From the NCBI GenBank assembly GCA_964498755.1, contig CAZCIB010000005.1, forward strand, positions 10,022-74,021: a stretch of 64,000 nt of DNA. Reading direction: 5' to 3'. The notes beneath the pieces are model-generated. The model ran no database searches and had not been told where the DNA came from. It was given only the letters and a program-made list of their open reading frames with translations. The DNA is from RZZS01 sp964498755. Its GTDB lineage: Bacteria > Pseudomonadota > Alphaproteobacteria > Micavibrionales > Micavibrionaceae. Numbering within the stretch: position 1 is the first letter of the stretch; the number at the start of each line of letters is the position of its first letter. A program made the position numbers and the translations under genes. Of the stretch, positions 26,034-34,139 are shown piece by piece.

Positions 26034-27440
26034 TTATTCATCCATCACCCAGCTTTCCGGATCGGCCTGAACTTGTTCGCCGGTTTCCATGTTTTTGACC
26101 TCGTGCGATCCGTCCGCGTCGAATGGCGGGAACCAGACGTGAGCAATGCCCTTGCGCTCGGCGTAGGCGAGTTGCTTTTTAATTTTCTGCGGGGCGTGGT
26201 AGAGCTCGACGTTATAGCCGCGCGTTCTTAATGTCCGGGCCGCCTGCGCCGCCGCGCTACGCTGTTCCTCGTTCGGCAGGACCATGAGGATATGCGCGGG
26301 GCTTGTCGCCTTGACCGGTAGTTTACCCTGCTGTCTAAGGCGGTCGAACAGGCGCGAAAAGCCGATGGAAATGCCGACGCCCGGCAGATGCTTGTTAATA
26401 TACCCGCCTGCGAGATCGTCATAGCGCCCGCCGGAACAGATCGAGCCGTAACCGGGATCGTCCGTAAACACCGTCTCGTACACCGTGCCCGTGTAATAAT
26501 CCAGCCCGCGGACGATAGAGAGATCGGCCACGACCGCGCCTTCGGGGAGGTGGAAGAGTTGATCGAGGACGAAGGAGAGTTCTTCGATGCCCTCGTCGAA
26601 CAATGCCGTCACCCCGGCGGAAGCCGGGGTCCATTCTGAGCCTGTATTTGAACCTGCCGATGGATTCCGGCTTTCGCCGGAATGACGCTTCAGTAAGTCT
26701 TGCGCCAATACTTTTAAATGCTTGGATTTAGTTACTTTAGTCGCCGTAAGCTCCCTGATAGCGCGAAGATTTACCGTGTTGACGCCTAAATCCACCAATT
26801 GGCTTTCAGCTTCTTGCTGGCCAATTTTCTCAATTTTATCGACAATGCGGGTAACTTCGGCGACGTTTTCGATTCCGAGTATTTCACACAGGCCAACCAA
26901 TATCTTCCTGTTACTCACCCGTATCTGTATCTTCTCATTCTCCATGCCGGGCAGGGAACTCAGAACCTCCCAGATAATCGCAGGCATTTCCGCGTCGAAA
27001 TGCAGCGGCAGGTGATCGACGTTGATCACGTCGATATCGCACTGCATGAATTCGCGGAAGCGTCCGGCCTGCGGCCTTTCGCCGCGCCAGACGCGCTGCA
27101 TCTGGTAGCGTTTGAACGGGAAGATCAGCTCGTTGAAATGCTGCGCCGTATAGCGGGCGAGCGGCACGGTCTGGTCGAAATGGAGCGCGAGCCGGGCTTC
27201 CTTGTCGCCTTCTTCCTTGTGCAGGCGCTCGATGACGTAGATTTCCTTGTCGGCGTCGCCGCCCTTGGCCTCGATGACCGCAAGCTCCTCGACGCTTGGC
27301 GTTTCGATGGAGCAAAACCCGTAACTTTCAAAGACGCGGCGGATATGGTCCAGCCATTGCTGCTCGACCAGCCGCACTTCGGGGAGCCATTCGGGAAAGC
27401 CGCTAACGGGCCGGGGCTTGTAAATTTTCTTTTCGCTCAT
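26034..27440 (-). CDS. hisS: Histidine-tRNA ligase with in-frame repeat insertion
   Basis: Class II synthetase that charges tRNA-His. 468 aa, longer than usual. Catalytic motifs: PEWLPEVRLVEQQW N-terminus, motif 2 in RVWRGERPQAGRFREFMQCD near residue 118, HisA-type motif VRGLDYYTGTVYE near residue 330 and SGGRYDDL near 350; the C-terminal anticodon domain includes HILMVLPNEEQ. Residues about 252-277 (SGESRNPSAGSNTGSEW...) have no counterpart in the family as I know it and are encoded by the palindromic element 26608-26686. ATG 27440 (MSEKKIYKP) is chosen over 27512. Confidence 0.94.
   Translation of the reverse strand: MSEKKIYKPRPVSGFPEWLPEVRLVEQQWLDHIRRVFESYGFCSIETPSVEELAVIEAKGGDADKEIYVIERLHKEEGDKEARLALHFDQTVPLARYTAQHFNELIFPFKRYQMQRVWRGERPQAGRFREFMQCDIDVINVDHLPLHFDAEMPAIIWEVLSSLPGMENEKIQIRVSNRKILVGLCEILGIENVAEVTRIVDKIEKIGQQEAESQLVDLGVNTVNLRAIRELTATKVTKSKHLKVLAQDLLKRHSGESRNPSAGSNTGSEWTPASAGVTALFDEGIEELSFVLDQLFHLPEGAVVADLSIVRGLDYYTGTVYETVFTDDPGYGSICSGGRYDDLAGGYINKHLPGVGISIGFSRLFDRLRQQGKLPVKATSPAHILMVLPNEEQRSAAAQAARTLRTRGYNVELYHAPQKIKKQLAYAERKGIAHVWFPPFDADGSHEVKNMETGEQVQADPESWVMDE
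26608..26686. repeat. GTCAT...ATGAC element inserted in frame in hisS
   Basis: On the plus strand it begins GTCACCCCGGCGGAAGCCGGGG, has a middle ATTCTGAG...CTGCCGATG, and ends GGATTCCGGCTTTCGCCGGAATGAC. Two hairpins, 79 bp, no stop in the hisS frame. Same family as 12746-12832 and 27508-27573. Confidence 0.9.
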
Positions 27441-27507
27441 AAAGGATGTTGTAAGGGCGGGAAGAGGAGATGGCAAGATATTGATCTCCAGCTTACAAAT
27501 TTGCACT

Positions 27508-27573
27508 GTCATCCCCGTGAAGACGGGGATCCAAATTCCGATGACTTTAGGCTCCCGCCTACGCGGGAGTGAC
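27508..27573. repeat. GTCAT...GTGAC two-hairpin element
   Basis: GTCATCCCCGTGAAGACGGGGAT and CTCCCGCCTACGCGGGAGTGAC separated by about 20 bp. It lies downstream of cobT and upstream of hisS. Confidence 0.85.
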
Positions 27574-27587
27574 AGTGAATAAATAAC

Positions 27588-29438
27588 TTACCGCTTCCCT
27601 TTCTTCTCCAGTTCAAACAAATCCGTCAGCTGGCTCATCAACGCTTCTGCGAGGGCGTCGGCGTCCGTGATCGTGATCGCCTTTTCGTAGTAGCGCGTGA
27701 CGTCATGGCCGATGCCGATGGCCGTGAGTTCAACTTTTGTTCTGGATTCAATCCACTGGATGATGTTCTTCAAGTCCTGCTCGAGGATATTGGACGGGTT
27801 GACGGATAGCGTCGAGTCGTCCACCGGCGCGCCGTCGGAAATCACCATCAGGATTTTGCGCTGCTCCGGGCGGCGGACGAGGCGGTTATACGCCCAGGCC
27901 AGAGCCTCGCCGTCGATGTTCTCTTTTAAAATGCCTTCTTTGAGCATCAGCCCGAGATTTTTGCGCGTGCGCCTCCACGGCGCGTCAGCGGCCTTGTAGA
28001 TAATGTGGCGCAGATCGTTGAGGCGTCCGGGCTTGCCGGGGCGGCCCTGCTCAAACCAGAGTTCGCGGGATTTTCCGCCTTTCCACGCGCTTGTGGTAAA
28101 GCCGAGGATTTCCACCTTGACGCCCGCGCGTTCCATCGTCCGGGCGAGGATATCGGCGCAGATCGCCGCAATCGTGATGGGCCGCCCGCGCATCGAGCCG
28201 GAGTTGTCGATCAGCAGCGTCACAACCGTATCCCGGAACGGCGTTTCCTGCTCCTGCTTGTAGGTGAGCTGAATCGTTGGGTTGGCGATAATCCGCGATA
28301 GGCGCGAGGTATCCAGAACGCCTTCCTCGAGATCAAAGCTCCATGTCCGGTTTTGCCGCGCCATGAGCTGGCGCTGTAATTTATTGGCAAGGCGCGTGAT
28401 GATGCTCTGCACATGGGTGAGCTGCTTGTCGAGCTGCGCGCGCAAATGATAAAGATCCGGATGGCTGGTCAGCTCGTCGGCGTGGACGATTTCGTCAAAT
28501 TGCGTTGTATAGACGTGATAAAGGCCCTGCGCGCCCTCGCGGAACCCATCCGGACGCTGAACGGGGGGCGGGCCGCCGGGCTCTTCGCTCTGGCCCATCT
28601 CCTCGCCGCCGTCTTCCGGGGCGTCCCGCATATCGTCCATCAACGCTTCAAGCGCATCGGGGTCGACGTCTTCCCCGCCGTGTTCCGATTGCGAGGATTC
28701 GGACTGCTCTTTCTGATCTTGCTGATCCGGCGCGCCGCCCTCCGCGTCTTCGGAGTCGTCCATTTCCTCGCCGGGCTGGATCTGTTCTTCGGTCTCTTCC
28801 TGAAAGACGGGGATATCGAATCCGAGCCTGTGCAGCAGGTTCGTCGCCGCGCGCGCAAATTTTGCCTGATCGCCGCAATGGTCCTTGAGCGCGGTTAAAT
28901 CGGCCTTGCGATCCTCCAGCCATGGCCGCCAGAGCGTTTCGATGTTTTCAACCGCGCCCTTGTTGTTGCGCCCGGTGAGGGCAAGGCTGGCCAGCGCGTA
29001 GAGGGCCTCATGATCCGGGATGTCCTCGCGCGCATCCGCCTTGTCGTAGCCGCAGGAGGCGCAGCGCGCTTCGAGAATTTCCATGATATTGCCGCGCACG
29101 CCCTCCATATAGCGCGCGCCCTCGGCCTCGTAGCGCGCCTGCTCCAGCGCATCAAACGCCGCGCGGGCCTGCGGGTCGGACGGCGCGTATTGCGCGTGAA
29201 CGGAGGGTTTGTGATTTAACAGGCGCAAGGCCTTAATATCGGCGCTGCCGCGCAGCAGGGCGTGGTTCGCCTCTTCAAGCAGGGGCAGGGCGACCACCGG
29301 CGGGTCCGCCTTCCGGTCGCCATAGCGCACGGAACCGGAATACTGCACGTCGATATTTTTAACGCGCGACAATGCCCGCAAGGTCGAGGTCGTTGCGGTT
29401 TTGAGACGTTCTGTTTGATGCGCATTCGGATCACTCAT
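27588..29438 (-). CDS. cobT: Aerobic cobaltochelatase subunit CobT
   Basis: Subunit of the CobNST chelatase that inserts cobalt into hydrogenobyrinic acid diamide in aerobic cobalamin synthesis. 616 aa. The middle (about residues 215-290) is a long acidic linker; the C-terminal VWA domain has the MIDAS motif LLIDNSGSMRGRP near residue 405 and VISDGAPVDDSTL near residue 535. The partner cobS lies upstream but is separated by a VapBC-like pair; cobN is not in the window, so the CobST pair may also serve another chelatase, which is inference. Confidence 0.94.
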   Translation of the reverse strand: MSDPNAHQTERLKTATTSTLRALSRVKNIDVQYSGSVRYGDRKADPPVVALPLLEEANHALLRGSADIKALRLLNHKPSVHAQYAPSDPQARAAFDALEQARYEAEGARYMEGVRGNIMEILEARCASCGYDKADAREDIPDHEALYALASLALTGRNNKGAVENIETLWRPWLEDRKADLTALKDHCGDQAKFARAATNLLHRLGFDIPVFQEETEEQIQPGEEMDDSEDAEGGAPDQQDQKEQSESSQSEHGGEDVDPDALEALMDDMRDAPEDGGEEMGQSEEPGGPPPVQRPDGFREGAQGLYHVYTTQFDEIVHADELTSHPDLYHLRAQLDKQLTHVQSIITRLANKLQRQLMARQNRTWSFDLEEGVLDTSRLSRIIANPTIQLTYKQEQETPFRDTVVTLLIDNSGSMRGRPITIAAICADILARTMERAGVKVEILGFTTSAWKGGKSRELWFEQGRPGKPGRLNDLRHIIYKAADAPWRRTRKNLGLMLKEGILKENIDGEALAWAYNRLVRRPEQRKILMVISDGAPVDDSTLSVNPSNILEQDLKNIIQWIESRTKVELTAIGIGHDVTRYYEKAITITDADALAEALMSQLTDLFELEKKGKR

Positions 29439-29450
29439 AATTATAGGTAT

Positions 29451-29849
29451 TTACCGCCAGTCCTCGGTCGTCAACCCCTCGATTCGTTCAAATTCTTTTG
29501 TGTTGGACGTGACGAGGACAAGATCATGCGTCAGGGCCGTGGCGGCGATCAGCAGGTCATACGGACCGATCGGCGTGCCTTGTTGTCTCAGATGCGCGCG
29601 GATGTGGCTGGCTTTTAATGCGCTGTCTTCGTCAAAATCCAGAACCGGAATTTCAAGCATAAGGCTTGTCAGGATTGGTTTGATTTTTTTCGCCAGCGGC
29701 GGATTGAGGGCAAGGCCGTATTCGATTTCCAGGCGGCTTATGACGGATATGAAGAGTGTTGCAGTGTTTTCAGCCTTGAGGCGCTCTGCCGTGTTTCCGC
29801 GGTTCCAGATGAAATCGCTAATAGCGCATGTGTCGAGTAGGTAAGCCAT
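29451..29849 (-). CDS. PIN-domain toxin, VapC type
   Basis: 132 aa PIN-domain ribonuclease. Acidic metal-binding residues: LLDTCAISD at the N-terminus, SRLEIEYGL near residue 38 and IGPYDLLIAATAL near residue 94, with TSNTKEFERIEGL at the end. Its ATG overlaps the TAA of the antitoxin gene (TAATG), so translation is coupled. Placed between cobS and cobT. Confidence 0.88.
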   Translation of the reverse strand: MAYLLDTCAISDFIWNRGNTAERLKAENTATLFISVISRLEIEYGLALNPPLAKKIKPILTSLMLEIPVLDFDEDSALKASHIRAHLRQQGTPIGPYDLLIAATALTHDLVLVTSNTKEFERIEGLTTEDWR

Positions 29850-30124
29850 TATACGTCATTCTCGTTGCAATCAAGGCCGAGCGGGTCTTCGTTCATAGGG
29901 CCGAGACTGCCGTCATTGCGGTAATCCTCAAAGCGCGGGAAGGAGTCAATGCCGTCCGGCGGCGTGTAGTTTAAAATGGCTTCAGACCATTTTTTGCGGC
30001 CGTGGCGCTGCACGTACTCATGCAAAGCCTCACGTACGATCGTGTTGCGCTTTTTGCCCGTAGCGGCGCAGATGGCCTCGATGTCTTTTTGCAGCTCGTT
30101 TTCAACATAAACGTGGAAGTTCAT
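29849..30124 (-). CDS. CopG/RHH-type antitoxin partner of the PIN protein
   Basis: 91 aa. N-terminal ribbon-helix-helix motif: MNFHVYVENELQKDIEAIC strand and helix, then KKRNTIVREALHEYV. The C-terminus (PRFEDYRNDGSLGP) would bind the toxin. ATG 30124 follows GAGAGGCG; a start at 30145 is less likely. A 14-bp palindrome upstream is the probable operator. Confidence 0.82.
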   Translation of the reverse strand: MNFHVYVENELQKDIEAICAATGKKRNTIVREALHEYVQRHGRKKWSEAILNYTPPDGIDSFPRFEDYRNDGSLGPMNEDPLGLDCNENDV

Positions 30125-30156
30125 AAGTTCACGCCTCTCTTGCATTGTAACATATT

Positions 30157-30170
30157 ATAACATGTTATAT
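30157..30170. promoter_or_regulatory. Probable operator of the VapBC-like pair
   Basis: Perfect palindrome TATAACATGTTATA, 33 bp upstream of the antitoxin start, in an AT-rich promoter-like stretch. RHH antitoxins usually bind such sites; assignment is inference. Confidence 0.55.
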
Positions 30171-30227
30171 ATGTTTCGCAATTCATCTTGTTTACGCAAT
30201 GGATAAGAAAAAGATGTTTTTATACGA

Positions 30228-30274
30228 GGAGTTACGGAGAAACGGAGAAGATACTCCGAAACTCTGCTTCTCCG
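30228..30274. repeat. Small inverted repeat GGAGTTACGGAGAA
   Basis: Arms with repeated CGGAGAA and inverted TTCTCCG, resembling the CACAGAG family. Lies in the 348-bp gap 30146-30493 between the antitoxin and cobS, which otherwise holds only the operator and the next repeat. Confidence 0.5.
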
Positions 30275-30378
30275 CGTACATATGCGCCCTCTGGAAAATT
30301 CGAGATTCTATGGCCGTGCCAGAAGATCGCTTTGTGCGATCTGTCAATTACGGCTCCTAACGAAGCTGATCTTAAACC

Positions 30379-30432
30379 GTCATCCCCGCCAACAAGCATG
30401 TCCCCGCGCAGGCGGGGGGGGGCGGGCATGAC
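30379..30432. repeat. GTCAT...ATGAC element, short copy
   Basis: GTCATCCCCGCC at the left, TGTCCCCGCGCAGGCGGGG and GCGGGCATGAC at the right. A run of nine G (30415-30422 region) is present. Confidence 0.7.
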
Positions 30433-30493
30433 AGGTCTGGGATGGAAATCAAACGTGGACGGAGTAAAACAGGCTTTTTATCTCCGGCCCCGT

Positions 30494-31552
30494 TCAAGAA
30501 GACGTCACATTCAGATAACTGTTCGGGAGTTCGACGCCGAAGCAGCGCTGGTAAAATTCTGCGACGATGGACCGCTCGCTCTCATCGCATTTATTGAGGA
30601 AGGACATGCGGAATGCAAGTTCGCGGTTTCTGAATATCTCCCAGTTCTCGGCCCAGCTGATCACTGTGCGCGGCGACATCAGCGTTGAAAGATCGCCGTT
30701 GATAAAGCCCTGCCGCGTCAAATCCGCGAGCTTGACCATCTTGCCGATTTCCTCGCGCATCTCCGCCGTATCAAAGGAGGGGACCTTGCCGATGACGATT
30801 TTCATCTCGTCCGCGTGCTTGAGATAATTCAGCGTCGCGAGAATGTTCCATCGGTCGAGCTGGGCCTGGTTGATCTGCTGGCTGCCGTGATAGAGGCCCG
30901 ACGTATCGCCGAGTCCAATCGTGTTGGCTGTGGCAAACAGCCGAAACGCAGGATGCGGGCGGATAATCGTGTTCTGGTCGAGCAAGGTTAAACGCCCTTC
31001 GGCTTCAAGAACGCGCTGGATTACAAACATGACGTCCGGGCGGCCCGCGTCGTATTCATCGAACACAAGCGCAACCGGGTTCTGGATCGACCAGGGCAGG
31101 AGGCCCTCGCGGTACTCGGTGATCTGCTTGCCTTCTTTCAGGACGATCATGTCCTTGCCGACGAGGTCCATGCGGCTGACATGGCTGTCCAGGTTAATGC
31201 GCACGCACGGCCAGTTGAGCCTTGCCGCGACCTGCTCGATATGGGTGGATTTCCCGGTGCCGTGATAGCCCTGGATCATCACGCGGCGGTTGTAGGCGAA
31301 TCCCGCCAAAATCGCGAGAGTCGTTTCATGATCAAAATGGTAGGTTTTATCAAGCTCCGGAACGTTCGCGTTGTCCTTCAGGAAACCCGGAATTTGCAAA
31401 TCGACTTCAATGCCGAACGTCTTGCGCGCGTCATAGGTCGTGTCGGGAATCGTCGAATAACGTTCCTTGCTTTTGATCGTCGTAATGTCGAACGAGGCGG
31501 CCATCGGCTCGCGCTCTTTATCCAGCTCGTCGATATCGTGTTCCATCGCCAT
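30494..31552 (-). CDS. cobS: Cobaltochelatase subunit CobS
   Basis: MoxR-like AAA+ ATPase that drives CobN with CobT. 352 aa. Walker A GYHGTGKSTH near residue 94; Walker B ALVFDEYDAG near residue 160; sensor FATANTIGLGD near residue 208; an arginine finger region follows. The start lies 3 bp after the stop of the J-domain gene. Alternative ATGs two and sixteen codons in exist. Confidence 0.95.
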   Translation of the reverse strand: MAMEHDIDELDKEREPMAASFDITTIKSKERYSTIPDTTYDARKTFGIEVDLQIPGFLKDNANVPELDKTYHFDHETTLAILAGFAYNRRVMIQGYHGTGKSTHIEQVAARLNWPCVRINLDSHVSRMDLVGKDMIVLKEGKQITEYREGLLPWSIQNPVALVFDEYDAGRPDVMFVIQRVLEAEGRLTLLDQNTIIRPHPAFRLFATANTIGLGDTSGLYHGSQQINQAQLDRWNILATLNYLKHADEMKIVIGKVPSFDTAEMREEIGKMVKLADLTRQGFINGDLSTLMSPRTVISWAENWEIFRNRELAFRMSFLNKCDESERSIVAEFYQRCFGVELPNSYLNVTSS

Positions 31553-31555
31553 ATG

Positions 31556-32170
31556 TCAGCTTGTCAGTTTCTCGTACTTCTCATAGGACATTTTCAGTAT
31601 GGTATAGGCCATATTGATGCTTTTGAGAAGCTCTTCGGCGTTTTTATCGTCCGGGTTGCGGTCCGGATGATGTTTCTTAACCAGCTCTTTGTAACGCGCC
31701 TTGATATCCTCCAGCGTCAGGGGCGGCTCAAGGCCCATAATCGCCATTGCGTCGAATTCCGGCGTGTTTTCGTAGTAACTCCGATGTCTGCCCCGCTGTT
31801 GTTCCTGTTCTTTTTTGCGGTCTTTTCTTTCCCAGCCTGCGGCGTCGCGGATTTTATCCTCAAACTCCCGGAAGAAATCCGTGTTGACGCCGTAAATCCA
31901 TGTAGGCCTGTCGCCGTGGACGCTGCGATGAATATGGCTTTCGATATCCTCAGCCGACATGCCGGAGAAATAATCCCACGCCTTGTTGTATTCCTGAACG
32001 TGCTCGAGACAAAAATTGTAATAACTTTCGAGCGAGCGGTCGCGCGGCGCCCTGTGTGTCGCTGCGGTCGTGCAGCCCGGCATATCGCAGAATTGCGTGG
32101 CGGCTTGCGCTTTTGAAGTCTCCGGGTCAGCGTACTCGGCTGATTTCGGTTTTAAAAAAATTCGTGGCAT
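31556..32170 (-). CDS. J-domain protein associated with cobS
   Basis: 204 aa. The C-terminal 65 residues form a J domain with the HPD motif (VKKHHPDRNPDD near residue 167), the hallmark of DnaK co-chaperones. The N-terminal part has CDMPGC and FCLEHV, a possible metal site, and a DYFSGMSAEDIESHIHRS segment common to alphaproteobacterial homologues next to cobS. It is the first gene of the cobS-cobT cluster and probably helps assemble the ATPase ring; this role is inference. Divergent from bolA. Confidence 0.88.
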   Translation of the reverse strand: MPRIFLKPKSAEYADPETSKAQAATQFCDMPGCTTAATHRAPRDRSLESYYNFCLEHVQEYNKAWDYFSGMSAEDIESHIHRSVHGDRPTWIYGVNTDFFREFEDKIRDAAGWERKDRKKEQEQQRGRHRSYYENTPEFDAMAIMGLEPPLTLEDIKARYKELVKKHHPDRNPDDKNAEELLKSINMAYTILKMSYEKYEKLTS

Positions 32171-32229
32171 GTCTAGAATATTATGACTTCTCTGGTGGTT
32201 TTCTACAAGGCCCGCTTTATATCAGCATC

Positions 32230-32499
32230 ATGGCGATTGAAGAAGAGATTAGAGACATACTCCTGCATGCGTTCAAGCCAAGCGCGCTTGAAATAAAAAA
32301 TGAAAGCTGGCGTCATAAAGGGCACGCGGAGGCCGGCGATGCGCAGGAAACGCATTACTCCGTTCATATTGTCAGCGAAGAATTCGAAGGCAAATCACGT
32401 ATTGAAGTTCACAAGCTTGTCTATGGTCAGCTCTCAGACGTGATGTCGCGTATACATAGCCTCAAGATTAGAGCATCCTCGCCAGCCGCCGTCCGTTAG
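32230..32499 (+). CDS. BolA family protein
   Basis: 89 aa. Stress-responsive BolA-like protein that pairs with monothiol glutaredoxins in Fe-S handling. The class II KH-like fold is seen in LEIKNESWRHKGH, SVHIVSEEFEGKSRIEVHK and LVYGQL; the HKLVY signature with His near residue 68 is intact. ATG 32230 is used; the frame is open upstream but without support. Divergent from the J-domain gene (59 bp apart). Confidence 0.88.
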   Translation: MAIEEEIRDILLHAFKPSALEIKNESWRHKGHAEAGDAQETHYSVHIVSEEFEGKSRIEVHKLVYGQLSDVMSRIHSLKIRASSPAAVR

Positions 32500-32615
32500 G
32501 TTAATATCCCAATGAACAATTAGTGGTTGTGTATGCATTCTTTAGAATGTAACATAAGGTTGCGCTACGGGGCGTTTGGCTAATAATTGCGCGAAATCAC
32601 GTGTCGGGGGGAGAA

Positions 32616-33011
32616 ATGAACGGGGAAACGGAAAAAAGCTCTTTGATCAGCAGAAACATAACGGTGTCCGGGAAAAGGACATCTGTCAGGCTGGAGCCTG
32701 AAATGTGGAATGCGCTAAAAGAAATTGCAAAACGCGAGAGCTGTACAATCCACGATCTTTGCGGCCTTGTTCATGCAAGGAAAAAGTCGTCTTCTTCTTT
32801 GACGGCCTCAATCCGGGTCTTTGTGATGCTATATTACCGCGCGGCGGCGACGGAAGAGGGACACAAGCTTGCGGGGCACGGGCGTTTTGACAATATGATT
32901 GCGCGCGCCCGGCTCAGCGTTAAAAACATTCAGCGTGTAAAATCACTGTCTTCCAGCAACTATTCCAATGCCAACATAGATCGTTCAGCGGCCTGTCTGC
33001 AGTCAGTCTGA
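32616..33011 (+). CDS. Ribbon-helix-helix (RHH_4) regulator-like protein
   Basis: 131 aa. The segment RNITVSGKRTSVRLEPEMW near residue 13 followed by ALKEIAKRESCTIHDLCGLV and SLTASIRVFVMLYY is the alphaproteobacterial RHH_4 pattern, a DNA-binding fold of unknown target. The C-terminal 50 residues are basic and unassigned. GGGGGGAGA lies 1-9 bp upstream of ATG 32616, a strong ribosome site. Convergent with accA. Confidence 0.78.
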   Translation: MNGETEKSSLISRNITVSGKRTSVRLEPEMWNALKEIAKRESCTIHDLCGLVHARKKSSSSLTASIRVFVMLYYRAAATEEGHKLAGHGRFDNMIARARLSVKNIQRVKSLSSSNYSNANIDRSAACLQSV

Positions 33012-33056
33012 TAAGGTTTTCGTTAAGCGGAAGAGAGCTGATCGCCGGTCGCGCCT

Positions 33057-34004
33057 CTAGGCGGCGCGGCCCATGGCAAGGAATTTACGGCGTCTCTCGG
33101 CTACAATTGAATCAATGTCCGTTCTCTTTAATTCGTGAAGGGCGGAGTCCAGCGCGTCCGCCGCGCGCACCAAAGTTTCGGACGGACTTCTGTGCGCCCC
33201 GCCCAGCGGTTCTTCAATGACGCCGTCAATAACGCCTAGTTTATCAAGGTCCTGAGCCGTAAGTTTCAAGGCCGCCGCGGCGTCATTGGCTTGCGCCGCG
33301 CTGCGCCAGAGGATCGACGCGCAGCCTTCAGGTGATATGACTGAGTAGACGGAGTGCTCGAGCATGAGTATACGGTCCGCCACGCCAATAGCGATGGCTC
33401 CGCCGGACCCGCCTTCGCCGATGATTATTGCGATGAGAGGAACCCTGGTTTTCAGGCATTGCTCTATGGATTTTGCAATCGCTTCCGATTGGCCGCGTTC
33501 CTCCGCGCCTATGCCGGGATAGGCTCCGGCCGTATCTATGAGCGTAACAACGGGAATCTGAAAGTGTTCAGCCATGCGCATGAGCCGTTGCGCCTTGCGG
33601 TATCCTTCGGGGCGCGCCATGCCAAAGTTGTGATGTATGCGGCTTTCCGTGTCGCTGCCTTTTTCGTGGCCCATGACCACGCAACTTTGTCCGCGGAAAC
33701 GCGCAAGCCCGCCCGGAAGCGCGGAATCCTCGGCGTAATAGCGATCACCGGCCAGTGGCGTAAAGTCCGTAAAAAGCCCGTGAATATAGTCCATGAAGTG
33801 GGGGCGAGAGGGATGTCTTGCAACCTGGACCTTCTGCGACGGCGTCAACTTGCCGTAGGTCTGACGGAGCAGCTTATCCGCCTTGGCTTGCATCCGGCCA
33901 ATTTCTTCAGCGATATTTACATCGCCGCTGCTACTGACGTTGCGCAGCTCGGCGATCTTGCCTTCAAGTTCGAGGATCGGCTTTTCAAAATCGAGTTGGC
34001 TCAT
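33057..34004 (-). CDS. accA: Acetyl-CoA carboxylase carboxyltransferase subunit alpha
   Basis: Transfers carboxybiotin carboxyl to acetyl-CoA for fatty-acid synthesis with AccD. 315 aa, standard. Crotonase-type core: FMDYIHGLFTDFTPLAGDR near residue 68, VTLIDTAGAYPGIGAEERG near 153 and IGEGGSGGAIAIGVADR near 198. Its 5' leader back to xerD is made of heptanucleotide repeats (34009-34139), so the Shine-Dalgarno region is repeat sequence (CTCGGAC before ATG). Confidence 0.96.
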   Translation of the reverse strand: MSQLDFEKPILELEGKIAELRNVSSSGDVNIAEEIGRMQAKADKLLRQTYGKLTPSQKVQVARHPSRPHFMDYIHGLFTDFTPLAGDRYYAEDSALPGGLARFRGQSCVVMGHEKGSDTESRIHHNFGMARPEGYRKAQRLMRMAEHFQIPVVTLIDTAGAYPGIGAEERGQSEAIAKSIEQCLKTRVPLIAIIIGEGGSGGAIAIGVADRILMLEHSVYSVISPEGCASILWRSAAQANDAAAALKLTAQDLDKLGVIDGVIEEPLGGAHRSPSETLVRAADALDSALHELKRTDIDSIVAERRRKFLAMGRAA

Positions 34005-34008
34005 GTCC

Positions 34009-34139
34009 GAGTTGCGAGTTGTGAGTAACGAGTGATAAGAGCTTATTTAAGCTGGGAGTAAGTTGCAAGTGCGAGCCAAAAAGAAAGTAACGAGCTGTCT
34101 TTAAAGACAACTCGCTACCCACAACTCGCGGCTCGCGAC
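34009..34139. repeat. Inverted heptanucleotide repeats between xerD and accA
   Basis: Left part has GAGTTGC GAGTTGT GAGTAAC units; right part has CAACTCG CTACCCA CAACTCG-type units in inverted order, separated by about 80 bp. Same unit as 16616-16885 but more degenerate. Confidence 0.8.
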
